Assembly (NCBI GenBank): GCA_019312705.1
Contig: JAFDCW010000479.1
Location: forward strand, 1-9,382
Origin: Deltaproteobacteria bacterium
Lineage (GTDB): Bacteria > Myxococcota > Polyangia > Polyangiales > B10-G4
Length of the DNA: 9,382 bases
Direction: 5' to 3'
Both the position numbers and the translations under genes were made by a program. Below, piece by piece: positions 1 through 7,145 of this stretch. Below the pieces are notes generated by a model. It was not told where the DNA came from. It did no database searches and saw nothing but the letters and a program-made list of their open reading frames with translations. Each line of letters opens with the position of its first letter. Within the stretch, counting starts at the first letter, position 1.

Positions 1-1388
1 AAGGTTCGGCCTCCGGCTCGGTCGCCGGATTCGGCGATCTCGTGAATGATCGCCGAGAGCTCGTGAGATGAGTTGGGCCAGGTCGTGCTGCCGACGACCG
101 GGGCCTTGCCCCAGTAGGCCAGTTCGTTCGCGGTCTTCACGCGCAGGCCCTTGAGTTCGTAGGCGACGAGGAGCAGGAGGAGGACCAAGAGGAAGACGAT
201 GGGCAGGCCAATCGCCGTGGGCTTGCGATAGGACCGCGTCGGCTCCTCGGGCTGGATGGGTTGGGCCACGACTCGGAACCCTGGGGACGCGCCCCGGGCG
301 TCGTCCTGGGCGCGGGCGAGGTCTGCCTCGACGTCGGCGACGTGGCCTTCTGCGACGCGGACCGACGCCAGGAGGGCGCTCGCTTCTCCTTCGACGGCAG
401 AGAGTTCGGTCAGCCGCGCTCGGGCGTCCGCCTGGAGGCGCTCGTAGGTCGCCTGGCGCCTTCGGGCGGCGGCACGGTCCCGGGCGGCCGAGGTGCTGCC
501 GCTAGCGGCGCGGCCACCGGTATCTACCTCGGTCGCTGCGACGGCGGCGACCTCGGCGGCGAGGGATTGGACCCGTGGGTGATCTTCGGAGAGACGAGAC
601 CGCGCGAGCTGGAGCCGCCGCCGAAGGTCGCGGAGGTGGGTCGATCCGCCGCCCCGGGTGCTCGACCTGCGCACGCTCCTCCGGGCCTCCGCGGCTTGGC
701 CGTCGGCTCGAGCGATTTCGGCCTGGGCGCGTAGGCTAGCGGTGAGCTCGATGGCCTGTCCCCGTTCGAGGGAAAGGTCCGACACGCCGCTTTCGCGGCG
801 GAAGGCGTCGTAGGACTCCTGGGCCACGCCGAGGCGTTCGCGGGCCCGTTCGACGTCGGCCTGGCTCGCCTCGACGTCTTCCTGGAGGCGCTCGCCGGCG
901 ATCTCCGATTGGTGATCGAGGAAGACCTGTACCACCGTTTCCGAGAGCTCGACGGCCCGGGCACCGGAGTCGGCCTCGGCACGGACGATCACCAGGTTGC
1001 TGTCGCGGTCGAAGTGCACGTCCAGGCTCGCCGCGATCCCTTCGAGGGTGGCCTCGATGGCGAGGGTGCTGCGGACCAATGCCAGGTTCGTGGTCAGCTT
1101 GACGGAGTCGACCAAGGTGCGGAGTTCGCGGACATTGGGCGCGTCACGTCCTTCGTCGGTCTCCCAGACCATCACCGTCTCGGCGACGTAGACCCGGGGC
1201 ACGATGGTCTTCGCGACCACCACTCCGGCCGCCATGCCGACGAAGGCGCCTGCGAGGATGAGCCACCGCTTGCGAATCAATGACCGGAGGACGCGGCCGA
1301 TTTCCACCGGTTGGCCATAACGAGGAGCGTTGGGCCGCCCGGCGTCGGTTCGTGCATTCCCCTTGATGTCGTCGTCGAGATCGAACAC
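1..1388 (-). CDS. Wzz/GumC-type polysaccharide co-polymerase (chain-length determinant), partial at left edge
   Basis: About 462 codons are present and the 3' end lies outside the window. Proteins of this type sit in the inner membrane and set chain length or open the export path of Wzx/Wzy polysaccharides. Visible order: a short acidic N-terminus, a first membrane segment at about residues 43-62 (RKRWLILAGAFVGMAAG), a periplasmic domain, a long Glu/Arg/Ala-rich region at about 163-370 that looks coiled-coil, a Pro-rich stretch (QPIQPEEPTRSYRKP), and a second membrane segment at about 393-410 (IVFLLVLLLLLVA). About 50 further residues continue past it, including AYWGKAPVVGSTTWP, so this is not a short Wzz that ends after the second membrane segment; a fused cytoplasmic domain (BY-kinase-like, catalytic or degenerate) may follow outside the window. 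The GTG start is chosen for the GGGGGG run six bases upstream and because the membrane segment follows at the expected distance. It is divergent from the export lipoprotein gene, its usual partner. Confidence 0.85.
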   Translation of the reverse strand, partial: MFDLDDDIKGNARTDAGRPNAPRYGQPVEIGRVLRSLIRKRWLILAGAFVGMAAGVVVAKTIVPRVYVAETVMVWETDEGRDAPNVRELRTLVDSVKLTTNLALVRSTLAIEATLEGIAASLDVHFDRDSNLVIVRAEADSGARAVELSETVVQVFLDHQSEIAGERLQEDVEASQADVERARERLGVAQESYDAFRRESGVSDLSLERGQAIELTASLRAQAEIARADGQAAEARRSVRRSSTRGGGSTHLRDLRRRLQLARSRLSEDHPRVQSLAAEVAAVAATEVDTGGRAASGSTSAARDRAAARRRQATYERLQADARARLTELSAVEGEASALLASVRVAEGHVADVEADLARAQDDARGASPGFRVVAQPIQPEEPTRSYRKPTAIGLPIVFLLVLLLLLVAYELKGLRVKTANELAYWGKAPVVGSTTWPNSSHELSAIIHEIAESGDRAGGRT

Positions 1389-1394
1389 GTCGTG

Positions 1395-1400
1395 CCCCCC
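1395..1400 (-). promoter_or_regulatory. Shine-Dalgarno-like G run deciding a GTG start
   Basis: Read on the minus strand, six consecutive G bases lie six bases upstream of the GTG at 1388. This is the best ribosome-binding signal near the start of the chain-length determinant gene. The open frame continues further upstream without a better-placed start, so the signal is what favours this GTG. Confidence 0.4.
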
Positions 1401-1430
1401 GTCGGGTGCCCCGACGATCGCGCAGGCTGC

Positions 1431-1439
1431 TGGTATAAC
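1431..1439 (+). promoter_or_regulatory. Possible extended -10 promoter element for the export lipoprotein gene
   Basis: The 76-base divergent gap holds TGGTATAAC, which matches an extended -10 element (TGn followed by TATAAC). No convincing -35 box lies 17 bases upstream, which extended -10 promoters can tolerate. Transcription would begin near 1446, leaving a leader of about 19 bases before the ATG at 1465. That leader has no clear Shine-Dalgarno sequence. The surrounding sequence is strongly GC-rich, so this AT-rich patch stands out. It is a motif match only. Confidence 0.25.
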
Positions 1440-1464
1440 CTGGTTTCGTGATACCGTCCGCCGA

Positions 1465-2407
1465 ATGTCGCGGCTGGTGCTCATATTGGCGCTTGGGGTC
1501 GTGGGATGCGGGAGCGGCGTTCCCCGGGCTCCTACGGTTCCTACCGAGGCGGGCGCCGACCCGCTGCCGCGGGCGGAGCGGGCCGGAATGGACGAGGGGG
1601 AACCCACGCCTTTCGCATTCTTCCCCGGGGATGTGCTGACCATCACCACCATCTCGAGCGAGACCACGATCCTCGAAGGAGTGGTGGTGGACGAAGCGGG
1701 CCGCATCCATGTGCCCCTGGTCGGAGACGTGTCGGTTGGCGGTGAAGGCCTCACCGAGGCCGAAGCGCGCCTCGAAGAGGCGATGCAGCGCTTCGACCGG
1801 TTTGTGCGGGTGAACGTCTCCGTAGCCGACCCCGCTGGGCACCTCGCTACCGTGCTGGGGGCGGTGACGACCCCGGGGCAGGTCTCCGTGGGGCCGGGCG
1901 CGCGCATCGCAGACCTCGTCGCCGGCGCTGGAGGTCCGAGGATCGAGGTCAGCCAGGAAGGCGACTACCTCGACCTCGCCGACCTCGAACGCGCGACCGT
2001 GCATCGAGACGGCGACGAGCTTCCGATCAGCCTCGTCCGAGCCCTGGCCGGGGACCCCCGACACAACATCCGGGCGCGCCCCGGGGACCACGTGCACATC
2101 CCCGCGCAGAACATGCCGAACGTCTCCGTCGTGGGCGCCGTCAACGGGGGGCAGCCCGAACGAGTCCGGCGATGGCGACGACATCCGCATCGTCCGCGGC
2201 GACCCAGAAAACCCCGACGTCTACGCGGTGAGCCTCGAAGAGCTTCAAGATGGCGAGGGCAACGACCCGATCCTCGCCCCCGGAGACGTCGTCATCGTGC
2301 ACCAGAGCGGCGGCGCCAAGTTTGGTCGCGTCATGGCCGCCCTCGCTCCGCTCATCGGTGCCGCGGTGGCCATCGGCGTGGCGGTCCTCTTGATCGAGAC
2401 GCGCTGA
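1465..2407 (+). CDS. Wza-type outer-membrane polysaccharide export lipoprotein (Poly_export/SLBB), frame broken near 2146-2151
   Basis: This family forms the outer-membrane channel for capsule or exopolysaccharide export and pairs with the Wzz/GumC-like protein encoded divergently. The ATG at 1465 gives a lipoprotein signal peptide, MSRLVLILALGVVGCG, with lipidated Cys15. A Poly_export domain spans about residues 50-122 (FFPGDVLTITT to RVNVSV), and the first SLBB domain spans about 128-213 (VLGAVTTPGQV to RPGDHVHIP). The second SLBB domain opens with VSVVGAVN (to residue 227, base 2145), then the frame changes at the G run 2146-2151. The +1-shifted frame resumes with GGSPNESGDGDDIRIVRG, continues to LAPGDVVIV and a C-terminal hydrophobic helix (APLIGAAVAIGVAVLLIETR), and stops at 2405-2407. 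The rejoined length is about 313 aa, short for the family. About 20 residues of the second SLBB are absent compared with the first. The unshifted frame runs on to 2655, but that tail is antisense to the next gene. It is either a true pseudogene or a sequence/assembly fault. Confidence 0.85.
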
Positions 2408-2420
2408 GCCGGCGCTCAGC
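2403..2420. terminator. Hairpin between convergent genes, possible bidirectional terminator
   Basis: A perfect 7-base inverted repeat, GCTGAGC (2403-2409) and GCTCAGC (2414-2420), is separated by a 4-base CGGC loop. The stop codon of the plus-strand export gene (TGA, 2405-2407) sits in one arm and the stop of the minus-strand ligase gene (2416-2418) in the other. Only 8 bases separate the two stops. The hairpin is GC-rich but has no T tract on either side, so it is not a canonical intrinsic terminator. It could act as a weak terminator or RNA end-stabiliser for both transcripts. Confidence 0.35.
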
Positions 2421-3696
2421 CGGCGTTCTCGCCCGGGGCCCGCTTCACGCTGCGGCTCATGGCTGCGGCGAGGCCCGCGATCGTCCAGAAGATGTACATC
2501 AGCGAGGATTGTCGGGCCGCCCACTCGGCGACGCCGTGTGCGTGCATGACGGTCATGCCCGCCGCGCACCCGAGCATGACGGCGCCCCGAACGTCCCCCT
2601 TGCTTCGCAGCGCACCCCACGCGGCGGTCCACCAGGGAGTGGCAATGAGCCATAGATAGACGAGCAGCCCGAGCCAGCCGAGTTCGGCGGCGGTCAGCCA
2701 GTAGATGTGATGAGCGAGGCCGTCGCGGTCGACCGGGGGCATCTCGAACTCGTCGGCGTAGCCGCGGTGCTCCAGCACGTACGAATACTGGTTGATGCCT
2801 ACGCCGAAGACATTGTCCTCGACCATGGCCTGGGCGGCGTCTTCGAAGCGGTCACGGGCCGCGACCGATGCGGCGGGGGCTGTGACGAACCGTTCGACGA
2901 TACTGTCCGCGCTCTTGCCGAGGACGAGGAGCGTCCCGAAGGCGAGGAGGATGGTGATGTAGATCTTCCGCCGGGTGACCTGCCGATACAAGGACCCCAG
3001 GATGACCAGCCCACAGGCAAAGCCGAACATCATGAGCGCTCCCCGGGAGAGAGCGAGCACGACACAAATGGCCGCCCCGGCGATGGTAGCGAACGCGAGT
3101 TTGTCGAACTTGGTCTCGAGGAGGACCGCCAGGGCGATGGGCGCGACGAGGTTCACTGCCATGCCGAGGGAGTTCGCGTGTTCGAAACCGCCGGTCACCT
3201 GGAACATGCCGTCGACGTAGCGCTGGCGGAGCGCGAGGCCCGCGGAGTAGACGACGCCGAGGGCGAGGCCCCGGCCGAGGGCGTTGGCGAGTTCTGGCTT
3301 TTCGGCCAACCGGGTGACGACGCCGAGGAGGAAGTACGCTCGAACGAGATTGCCGACGGAAAAGAGTGAGTGCAGAGCGATGGGGGCGACCGTGAGCGAG
3401 AAGAGTACGATCGCGAAGTAGGTGTAGCGGCTGGCCCGATAGGGCGACGGTTGCTTCGCCTCGGGCAGCGCGAAGTAGAGGGCCGCCGCGATCAGGTCGA
3501 GGACGGAGATCTCGAGGGACCTGGCCTCGCCCCGGTAGGGCTGCTGGAAGAAGTCGAAAGTGAGCGCGTCGAAGCCGAGGAACGGGAGCAAGCCGATGAG
3601 CCCGCTGAGCACGGCCGGGACCCAGCCGACTTTGCGTGCGACGAGGGCGAGGGGATAGATCCCCAGCACCCCGATGGCGAGCGCGATGTAGTTCAC
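2416..3696 (-). CDS. O-antigen ligase / Wzy-type polymerase family membrane protein
   Basis: This 426-aa polytopic inner-membrane protein is the last gene of the operon. It has roughly ten to twelve hydrophobic segments. Family-like features are the TGGFEHANSLGM region (about 168-179), the LSRGALMM segment with Arg218, a hydrophilic periplasmic loop at about 262-330 holding EDNVFGVGINQYSYVLEHRG, and the His pair at 329-330 (LAHHIYWLTAAELGWLG) just before the next membrane helix. Conserved Arg and His residues in comparable places matter in WaaL ligases. The family joins undecaprenyl-linked glycans to an acceptor (ligase) or polymerises repeat units (Wzy), and sequence alone does not separate these roles. 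The start is a GTG whose last two bases lie in the TGA of the upstream glycosyltransferase (GTGA overlap), with AAAAGG a few bases upstream. It converges on the export lipoprotein gene. Confidence 0.85.
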   Translation of the reverse strand: MNYIALAIGVLGIYPLALVARKVGWVPAVLSGLIGLLPFLGFDALTFDFFQQPYRGEARSLEISVLDLIAAALYFALPEAKQPSPYRASRYTYFAIVLFSLTVAPIALHSLFSVGNLVRAYFLLGVVTRLAEKPELANALGRGLALGVVYSAGLALRQRYVDGMFQVTGGFEHANSLGMAVNLVAPIALAVLLETKFDKLAFATIAGAAICVVLALSRGALMMFGFACGLVILGSLYRQVTRRKIYITILLAFGTLLVLGKSADSIVERFVTAPAASVAARDRFEDAAQAMVEDNVFGVGINQYSYVLEHRGYADEFEMPPVDRDGLAHHIYWLTAAELGWLGLLVYLWLIATPWWTAAWGALRSKGDVRGAVMLGCAAGMTVMHAHGVAEWAARQSSLMYIFWTIAGLAAAMSRSVKRAPGENAG

Positions 3697-4841
3697 GCCG
3701 CGACCTTTTCGAGCAGAGCCTCGACCTCGTCGAGGAGCCGAGCATGGGGAAAACGCTCTTGGGCATGGAGGAGCGCGGCTGAGCCTGCGTCATCATTGTC
3801 GAGTAGGGTTCGGGCGGCCGTCGCCAGCGAACGCGCATCTCCCGGAGCGAAGGTGCATGCACCCGCGGTGCCCCCGGCCCACTCCTCGATGCCTCCGTGG
3901 CCCGCTGCGACGACGGGGCGGGCCCGGCGCATGGCCTCGATGCCGACCATGCCGAAGGGCTCGGGCCAACGGGATGGGACGACGACGACCGAGGCCTGGT
4001 CGTAGAAGTTTGCGATGTCCCCGGGAGGGACCCAACCCACGAAGCGTATGCGCCGAGGCGCCGCCGCAATCGCCTGGCGCTCGAGGTCGGCCCGGGATGC
4101 ACCGTCGCCGACGATGGTGAGCTCGGTGTCGGCGGGGAGGTGCTGCATCGCGTCGATGGCGATGTCGACGCCCTTGCCTCGAAGAAGGTTCCCGGCGCAT
4201 ACGAGATGCGGGGCCTTCGGCCGCGGCACGGTCGGGCGGTCGTCCTCGGGGGGAATGGGGTGGATGACGTGGGCGCGGCTACGAGGCACGCCGGCGCGCA
4301 CGAGCTGATCGCGTACGTAGCGGCTGCAGGAGACCAGGGGCGCGCGCGCCGCGAGGGCTCGCAAGCGTCGCCGGAGCAGGTAGGGGTTCTTGAGAGTCAC
4401 CGGGAGTCGCGACTCTCGCCGCCGGTCCCGCACCACGACGCACCCGTGACGAAAACACGCGAGCCCAGGAGGCCGATGACACGGCGCGTGACCCATTGGA
4501 AGGTAGCGGTGGGAGCGCACGCAGGTGAGGTCGTGGTCGTGGCTGACGACGACCAGGGGAAGGGGGCCGAAGTCTACGAGCTCTGCCGCGCTCGCCGCCC
4601 GGTGCACGTAGACGATGTCGGCCCCGCGGCCTGCCGCGCCTGACCGGAGGGTGTGGGCCTCGCTCCGGGGGATGGCGCGGGCGAAGGGTTCGGCGAAGAG
4701 CGTCGGTTGGCGCCCGGGGAGGTCCCCGTAGACCAAGGTGAGCTCGTGGCCACGGCCCGATAGGCCTCGGGCCAGGTCGTGGGCGTGACGCTCGATGCCG
4801 CCGATGAAGCCGTTGCTCGGCACGACCATCGCGACCCTCAT
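3693..4841 (-). CDS. GT4-family (GT-B fold) glycosyltransferase with an N-terminal cysteine cluster
   Basis: This 382-aa retaining-type glycosyltransferase probably adds one sugar to the lipid-linked oligosaccharide on the cytoplasmic face. The N-terminal domain begins MRVAMVVPSNGFIGGIERHA, where the GG-x-E-R-H pattern is typical of the acceptor side of GT4 enzymes. The C-terminal nucleotide-sugar domain shows LVCAGNLLRGKGVDIAIDAM (about 213-232), LTIVGDG (241-247) and the EX7E signature EPFGMVGIE with Glu294 and Glu302. Four cysteines at 107, 121, 129 and 134, following HDHDLTC, may form a metal-binding or disulfide-like structural knot. Donor and acceptor sugars cannot be told from the sequence. 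The ATG overlaps the stop of the upstream phosphodiesterase gene by four bases (ATGA), implying coupled translation. There is no signal peptide and length is normal for the family. Confidence 0.9.
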   Translation of the reverse strand: MRVAMVVPSNGFIGGIERHAHDLARGLSGRGHELTLVYGDLPGRQPTLFAEPFARAIPRSEAHTLRSGAAGRGADIVYVHRAASAAELVDFGPLPLVVVSHDHDLTCVRSHRYLPMGHAPCHRPPGLACFRHGCVVVRDRRRESRLPVTLKNPYLLRRRLRALAARAPLVSCSRYVRDQLVRAGVPRSRAHVIHPIPPEDDRPTVPRPKAPHLVCAGNLLRGKGVDIAIDAMQHLPADTELTIVGDGASRADLERQAIAAAPRRIRFVGWVPPGDIANFYDQASVVVVPSRWPEPFGMVGIEAMRRARPVVAAGHGGIEEWAGGTAGACTFAPGDARSLATAARTLLDNDDAGSAALLHAQERFPHARLLDEVEALLEKVAA

Positions 4842-5968
4842 GGGCCGATTCCCAGACCCCGTCGCACCTCGGGGGCGAGATCGGCGATTTCGATCAGCCC
4901 CTCGGGGATGGGGTGGTCCGAGGCGAGGGCCGCCCGGGCCGAGAAGTCACTGATGTCGTAGCCGTGCATGCCGCGGACGGAACCGCCGACGTAGCTCGGG
5001 ACGAAGATGGCCCCCTCTTCCAATAGAAAAAAAGCGTCTCCGTACGGCGCGTCGGTGACCGGCGCCCGGCGCTCGGTCAGCGCCGCGGAGTCGAGCCATT
5101 TCCCCGGCCACGCGGCCAGTTCGATTTCGCGTCGCGCAAGCTCGAGCTCCCGTGCGCTGCCCCAGATGCGCAGCATCGTGCTGTCCACGAAGACCCGCAG
5201 GTCGAGGCGCCGCACCACCCGTCGGGGGTCGACCTCTCGGGATACGTCTGCCATGCCGTGGTCGCCGACGACGTAGGTCGTGAGGTCGGCCCCGTCGCTG
5301 CCCATGGCATCTCGGGCCCGTTCGACGTGGGCGCCGATCTCGGCGAGGGTCTCCTCAACCACATCGGGGCGGTTGCCGTATTCGTGCAGCCGGGCGTCGA
5401 GAACCGTGGCGTAGAGAAAGGCGAGGTCGGGCTTGTCCTTGTCGATCACCTCGATGGACTTCTTCCAGCGCCGGGACTCCTCTACCTGCCAAGGCGCCGC
5501 ATAGACCGACAGGCCCGCGTCTCGGGCTTGGGTCAGGAAGGTCGGTACGCCTCCGAGTTCCCGGGCGTTGAAGATGTCGTCGCGTTCTGGCAGGTCGAGC
5601 CAGGGGAACTCCTCGGGGGGCACGCGGTGGAGCGATACGTATCCCGTCAGCCCCGCCATCCGGGCAAAGGCTTTGCCTGCGAGGTGGCGCACCCGCCCGC
5701 GCTCATGAACGATTCGGGGCAAGAGCCCGAGGACCCGGAGGGGCTTCAGGATGCGGTCGCCACCCACCGGTGCTCGGGTGAAGAGGCACATGCGGCCGTG
5801 ATCTTCCGGATGTTTGCCGGTGAGCACCGTCGCGAGGGCGCCGGACGAGTACCCGAGCACGCCGCCGAGGGCCTTGTGGTGGGTGAGGGAGGGCAGGGAC
5901 GTGCCGAGGCGTTCGATCTGACGCGCGCCGAATGCATCCACGAAGACGACCAGGACCCGTGACGTCAT
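4838..5968 (-). CDS. Type I phosphodiesterase / nucleotide pyrophosphatase-like protein (alkaline phosphatase superfamily)
   Basis: This 376-aa protein has every position expected for a two-metal phosphodiesterase of this superfamily: Asp11 (VLVVFVDAFG), a nucleophile at Ser41 or Ser42 (GYSSGALATVLTGKHPEDHG), Asp191 and His195 (VLDARLHEYG), Asp236 and His237 (VVGDHGMADV), and His335 (GMHGYD). Known relatives cleave phosphodiester or pyrophosphate bonds in nucleotides, nucleotide sugars or phospholipids. No signal peptide or membrane segment is visible, so it is likely cytoplasmic, unlike most secreted members. The open frame extends far upstream (to 6823), but that part is the antisense-style shadow of the preceding gene. 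The ATG at 5968 is chosen because it forms an ATGA overlap with that gene's stop, has GAGG about 8 bases upstream, and directly precedes the first metal-binding strand. Its substrate is unknown; the location suggests a precursor or phospho-modified sugar of this pathway. Confidence 0.85.
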   Translation of the reverse strand: MTSRVLVVFVDAFGARQIERLGTSLPSLTHHKALGGVLGYSSGALATVLTGKHPEDHGRMCLFTRAPVGGDRILKPLRVLGLLPRIVHERGRVRHLAGKAFARMAGLTGYVSLHRVPPEEFPWLDLPERDDIFNARELGGVPTFLTQARDAGLSVYAAPWQVEESRRWKKSIEVIDKDKPDLAFLYATVLDARLHEYGNRPDVVEETLAEIGAHVERARDAMGSDGADLTTYVVGDHGMADVSREVDPRRVVRRLDLRVFVDSTMLRIWGSARELELARREIELAAWPGKWLDSAALTERRAPVTDAPYGDAFFLLEEGAIFVPSYVGGSVRGMHGYDISDFSARAALASDHPIPEGLIEIADLAPEVRRGLGIGP

Positions 5969-7145
5969 CCGGCGACCTCGGCGAGGCGGGAGAGGGCGGC
6001 GTGCAGGGCTTCGTCGGATACGCGGGGCGCTCTGGATCCAGAGGCGCCCTCGCCGTCGTGCTTGGCGAGACCGAGGAGCCGTGCGGCGATGGCCCGGGTG
6101 CCAGGGTGTTCGTGGCCGTAGGCGAGGGCGACGGCCACCCGCGCGAGGCGCTCCCGGGGATGTCCCACCCAGGGTGATACCGGGGCCCGACCCCGGGACC
6201 AGGCTCGGAACGCGGCGAGGGGGCCCTGGGCGACGTCCGGCGCCCCTCGAAAGAGAGCGCCGCGATGGTTTGCGTAGCCGGCCGGGGAGGCTGGCGTGCC
6301 GACCCGGAGGGCTTCGTAAGAGAGGTGGGAGCGACCGACCAGGTCGATGATGCGGCGGGACCAGGCATCGAGGCTCTGGTCGCCGGGGGGCGCCCAGTGG
6401 TCCGGGCGCGTCCGGAATGCGGCGGCGTCGGCGTAAGCGAACGCGAGCTCGTCGCCGATCGCCGGGGCACCGCGCTGGCGGGTGATTTCCACGACTCGGG
6501 CCGCGACGGTCGGCCGGTAGACGTCCGCTGCCAGGAGCCGGGCGTCTCCACAGGCGAGCACCGCTTTGTGTCCGTGACGGGCCCGCCGCAGGTCGCGGTC
6601 TTCTCGTTCGAGGTTCGAAAGCGCGATGCCGACGGCGCGATTGGCCAGGAGCCGGGCCGCCTCGGCGTGGGGCACGGATCGGGGACCGATACGGGGCAAG
6701 CGCTCCAGCACCTCGTCGTCGCCGATGAGTACCTCGACCCCCCCGAGGGCGCCACGTCGAGCCAGAAGAGGGTTGGCGGCACAGAGGAAAGGTCTGCCTC
6801 GGCGAAGGGCCAGAGGTCGACATCGATGGCCAGGTCCGAGCTCAGTCGGTGGCCCAAAGCGGCCAGCGGCCCTTGCAGTGCTTTCGCGCCACCACCGCGA
6901 ACGACGGCCAGGAGATCGTAGTCGTTGTAGGGGCCGAGGTCGGCCCCCCGGCCGACCACTCCACCTTCGCCGCGGGCATATCCGCCGACCAGGAGCAGGG
7001 CTCGGAGGCGCGAACCGAGGTGCTCCCGGACTGCTCTGCCGATCACCTGGAGGTCGCGGCCGATCCGGGCCTCGGCCTGGGGATGCCCACCGGCGGTGCG
7101 CCCCGGTGAGACCCGACCGGGCGTCTGGGTCTGCGCCGGCATCAT
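5965..7145 (-). CDS. Nucleotidyltransferase-fold protein with a helical C-terminal domain, frameshifted at 6738-6744
   Basis: The N-terminal half looks like a Pol-beta-type nucleotidyltransferase. It has GGYARGEG (residues 54-61), NDYDLLAVV with Asp75 and Asp77, and a later strand AIDVDLWPF with Asp108/Asp110 as the likely third acidic ligand. At residue 136 the frame breaks in a run of seven C (minus strand: G) at 6738-6744. Restoring one G gives DVAPSGGVEVLIGDDEVLER and an unbroken 393-aa protein ending at the stop in 5965-5967. The second half is helical and Ala/Arg-rich (for example HKAVLACGDARLLAADVY), roughly like the all-helical partner domain of MNT-HEPN proteins, but this is weak. 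The start is the first of two adjacent ATGs and overlaps the GT2 stop (ATGA), with GGGAG about 9 bases upstream. Families with this fold transfer nucleotides or phospho-groups; LicD phosphocholine transferases share the fold. Here it may modify a glycan or precursor. The break may be a sequencing error or a real mutation. Confidence 0.75.
6738..6744 (-). other. Homopolymer run (G7 on the coding strand) at the frame break of the nucleotidyltransferase gene
   Basis: Upstream of this run the coding frame carries the nucleotidyltransferase motifs. Downstream, a frame offset by one base carries the rest of the protein and reaches the stop that overlaps the next gene's start. Eight G bases instead of seven would make one continuous frame. 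Neither half contains a stop within its own part. Confidence 0.75.

Noticed and set aside
1144..2190. A 348-codon open frame on the minus strand across the divergent gap
   Set aside because: It is antisense to the export lipoprotein and has low-complexity Arg/Gly/His-rich content with no domain motif; both divergent genes have clear signal or membrane segments in other frames.
2408..2655. Extension of the unshifted export lipoprotein frame beyond the natural stop
   Set aside because: Past 2151 this frame gives Arg/Pro-rich nonsense and lies antisense to the ligase gene, whereas the shifted frame gives SLBB-like sequence and a proper C-terminal helix.
2707..3369. A 220-codon plus-strand open frame, acidic and Glu/Gly/Asp-rich
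   Set aside because: It is the mirror of the hydrophobic ligase gene, a common artefact in GC-rich DNA, with no recognisable fold or start signal.
5026..5036. Run of seven A (T on the coding strand) in the phosphodiesterase gene as a frameshift site
   Set aside because: The frame is intact on both sides, encoding DAFFLLEE, and the catalytic His335 downstream remains in frame.
6570..6630. An HEPN RNase-type Arg-x4-6-His motif in the nucleotidyltransferase C-terminal domain (around RRARHGH), which would suggest a toxin-antitoxin system
   Set aside because: The match is loose in an Arg/His-rich helix, there is no separate toxin gene, and the gene is embedded by overlaps in a glycan operon.
5969..6823. 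A 285-codon upstream extension of the phosphodiesterase
   Set aside because: The extra part is Arg/Pro-rich and overlaps the nucleotidyltransferase C-terminal half in another frame; ATG at 5968 sits at the ATGA overlap before the first catalytic strand.
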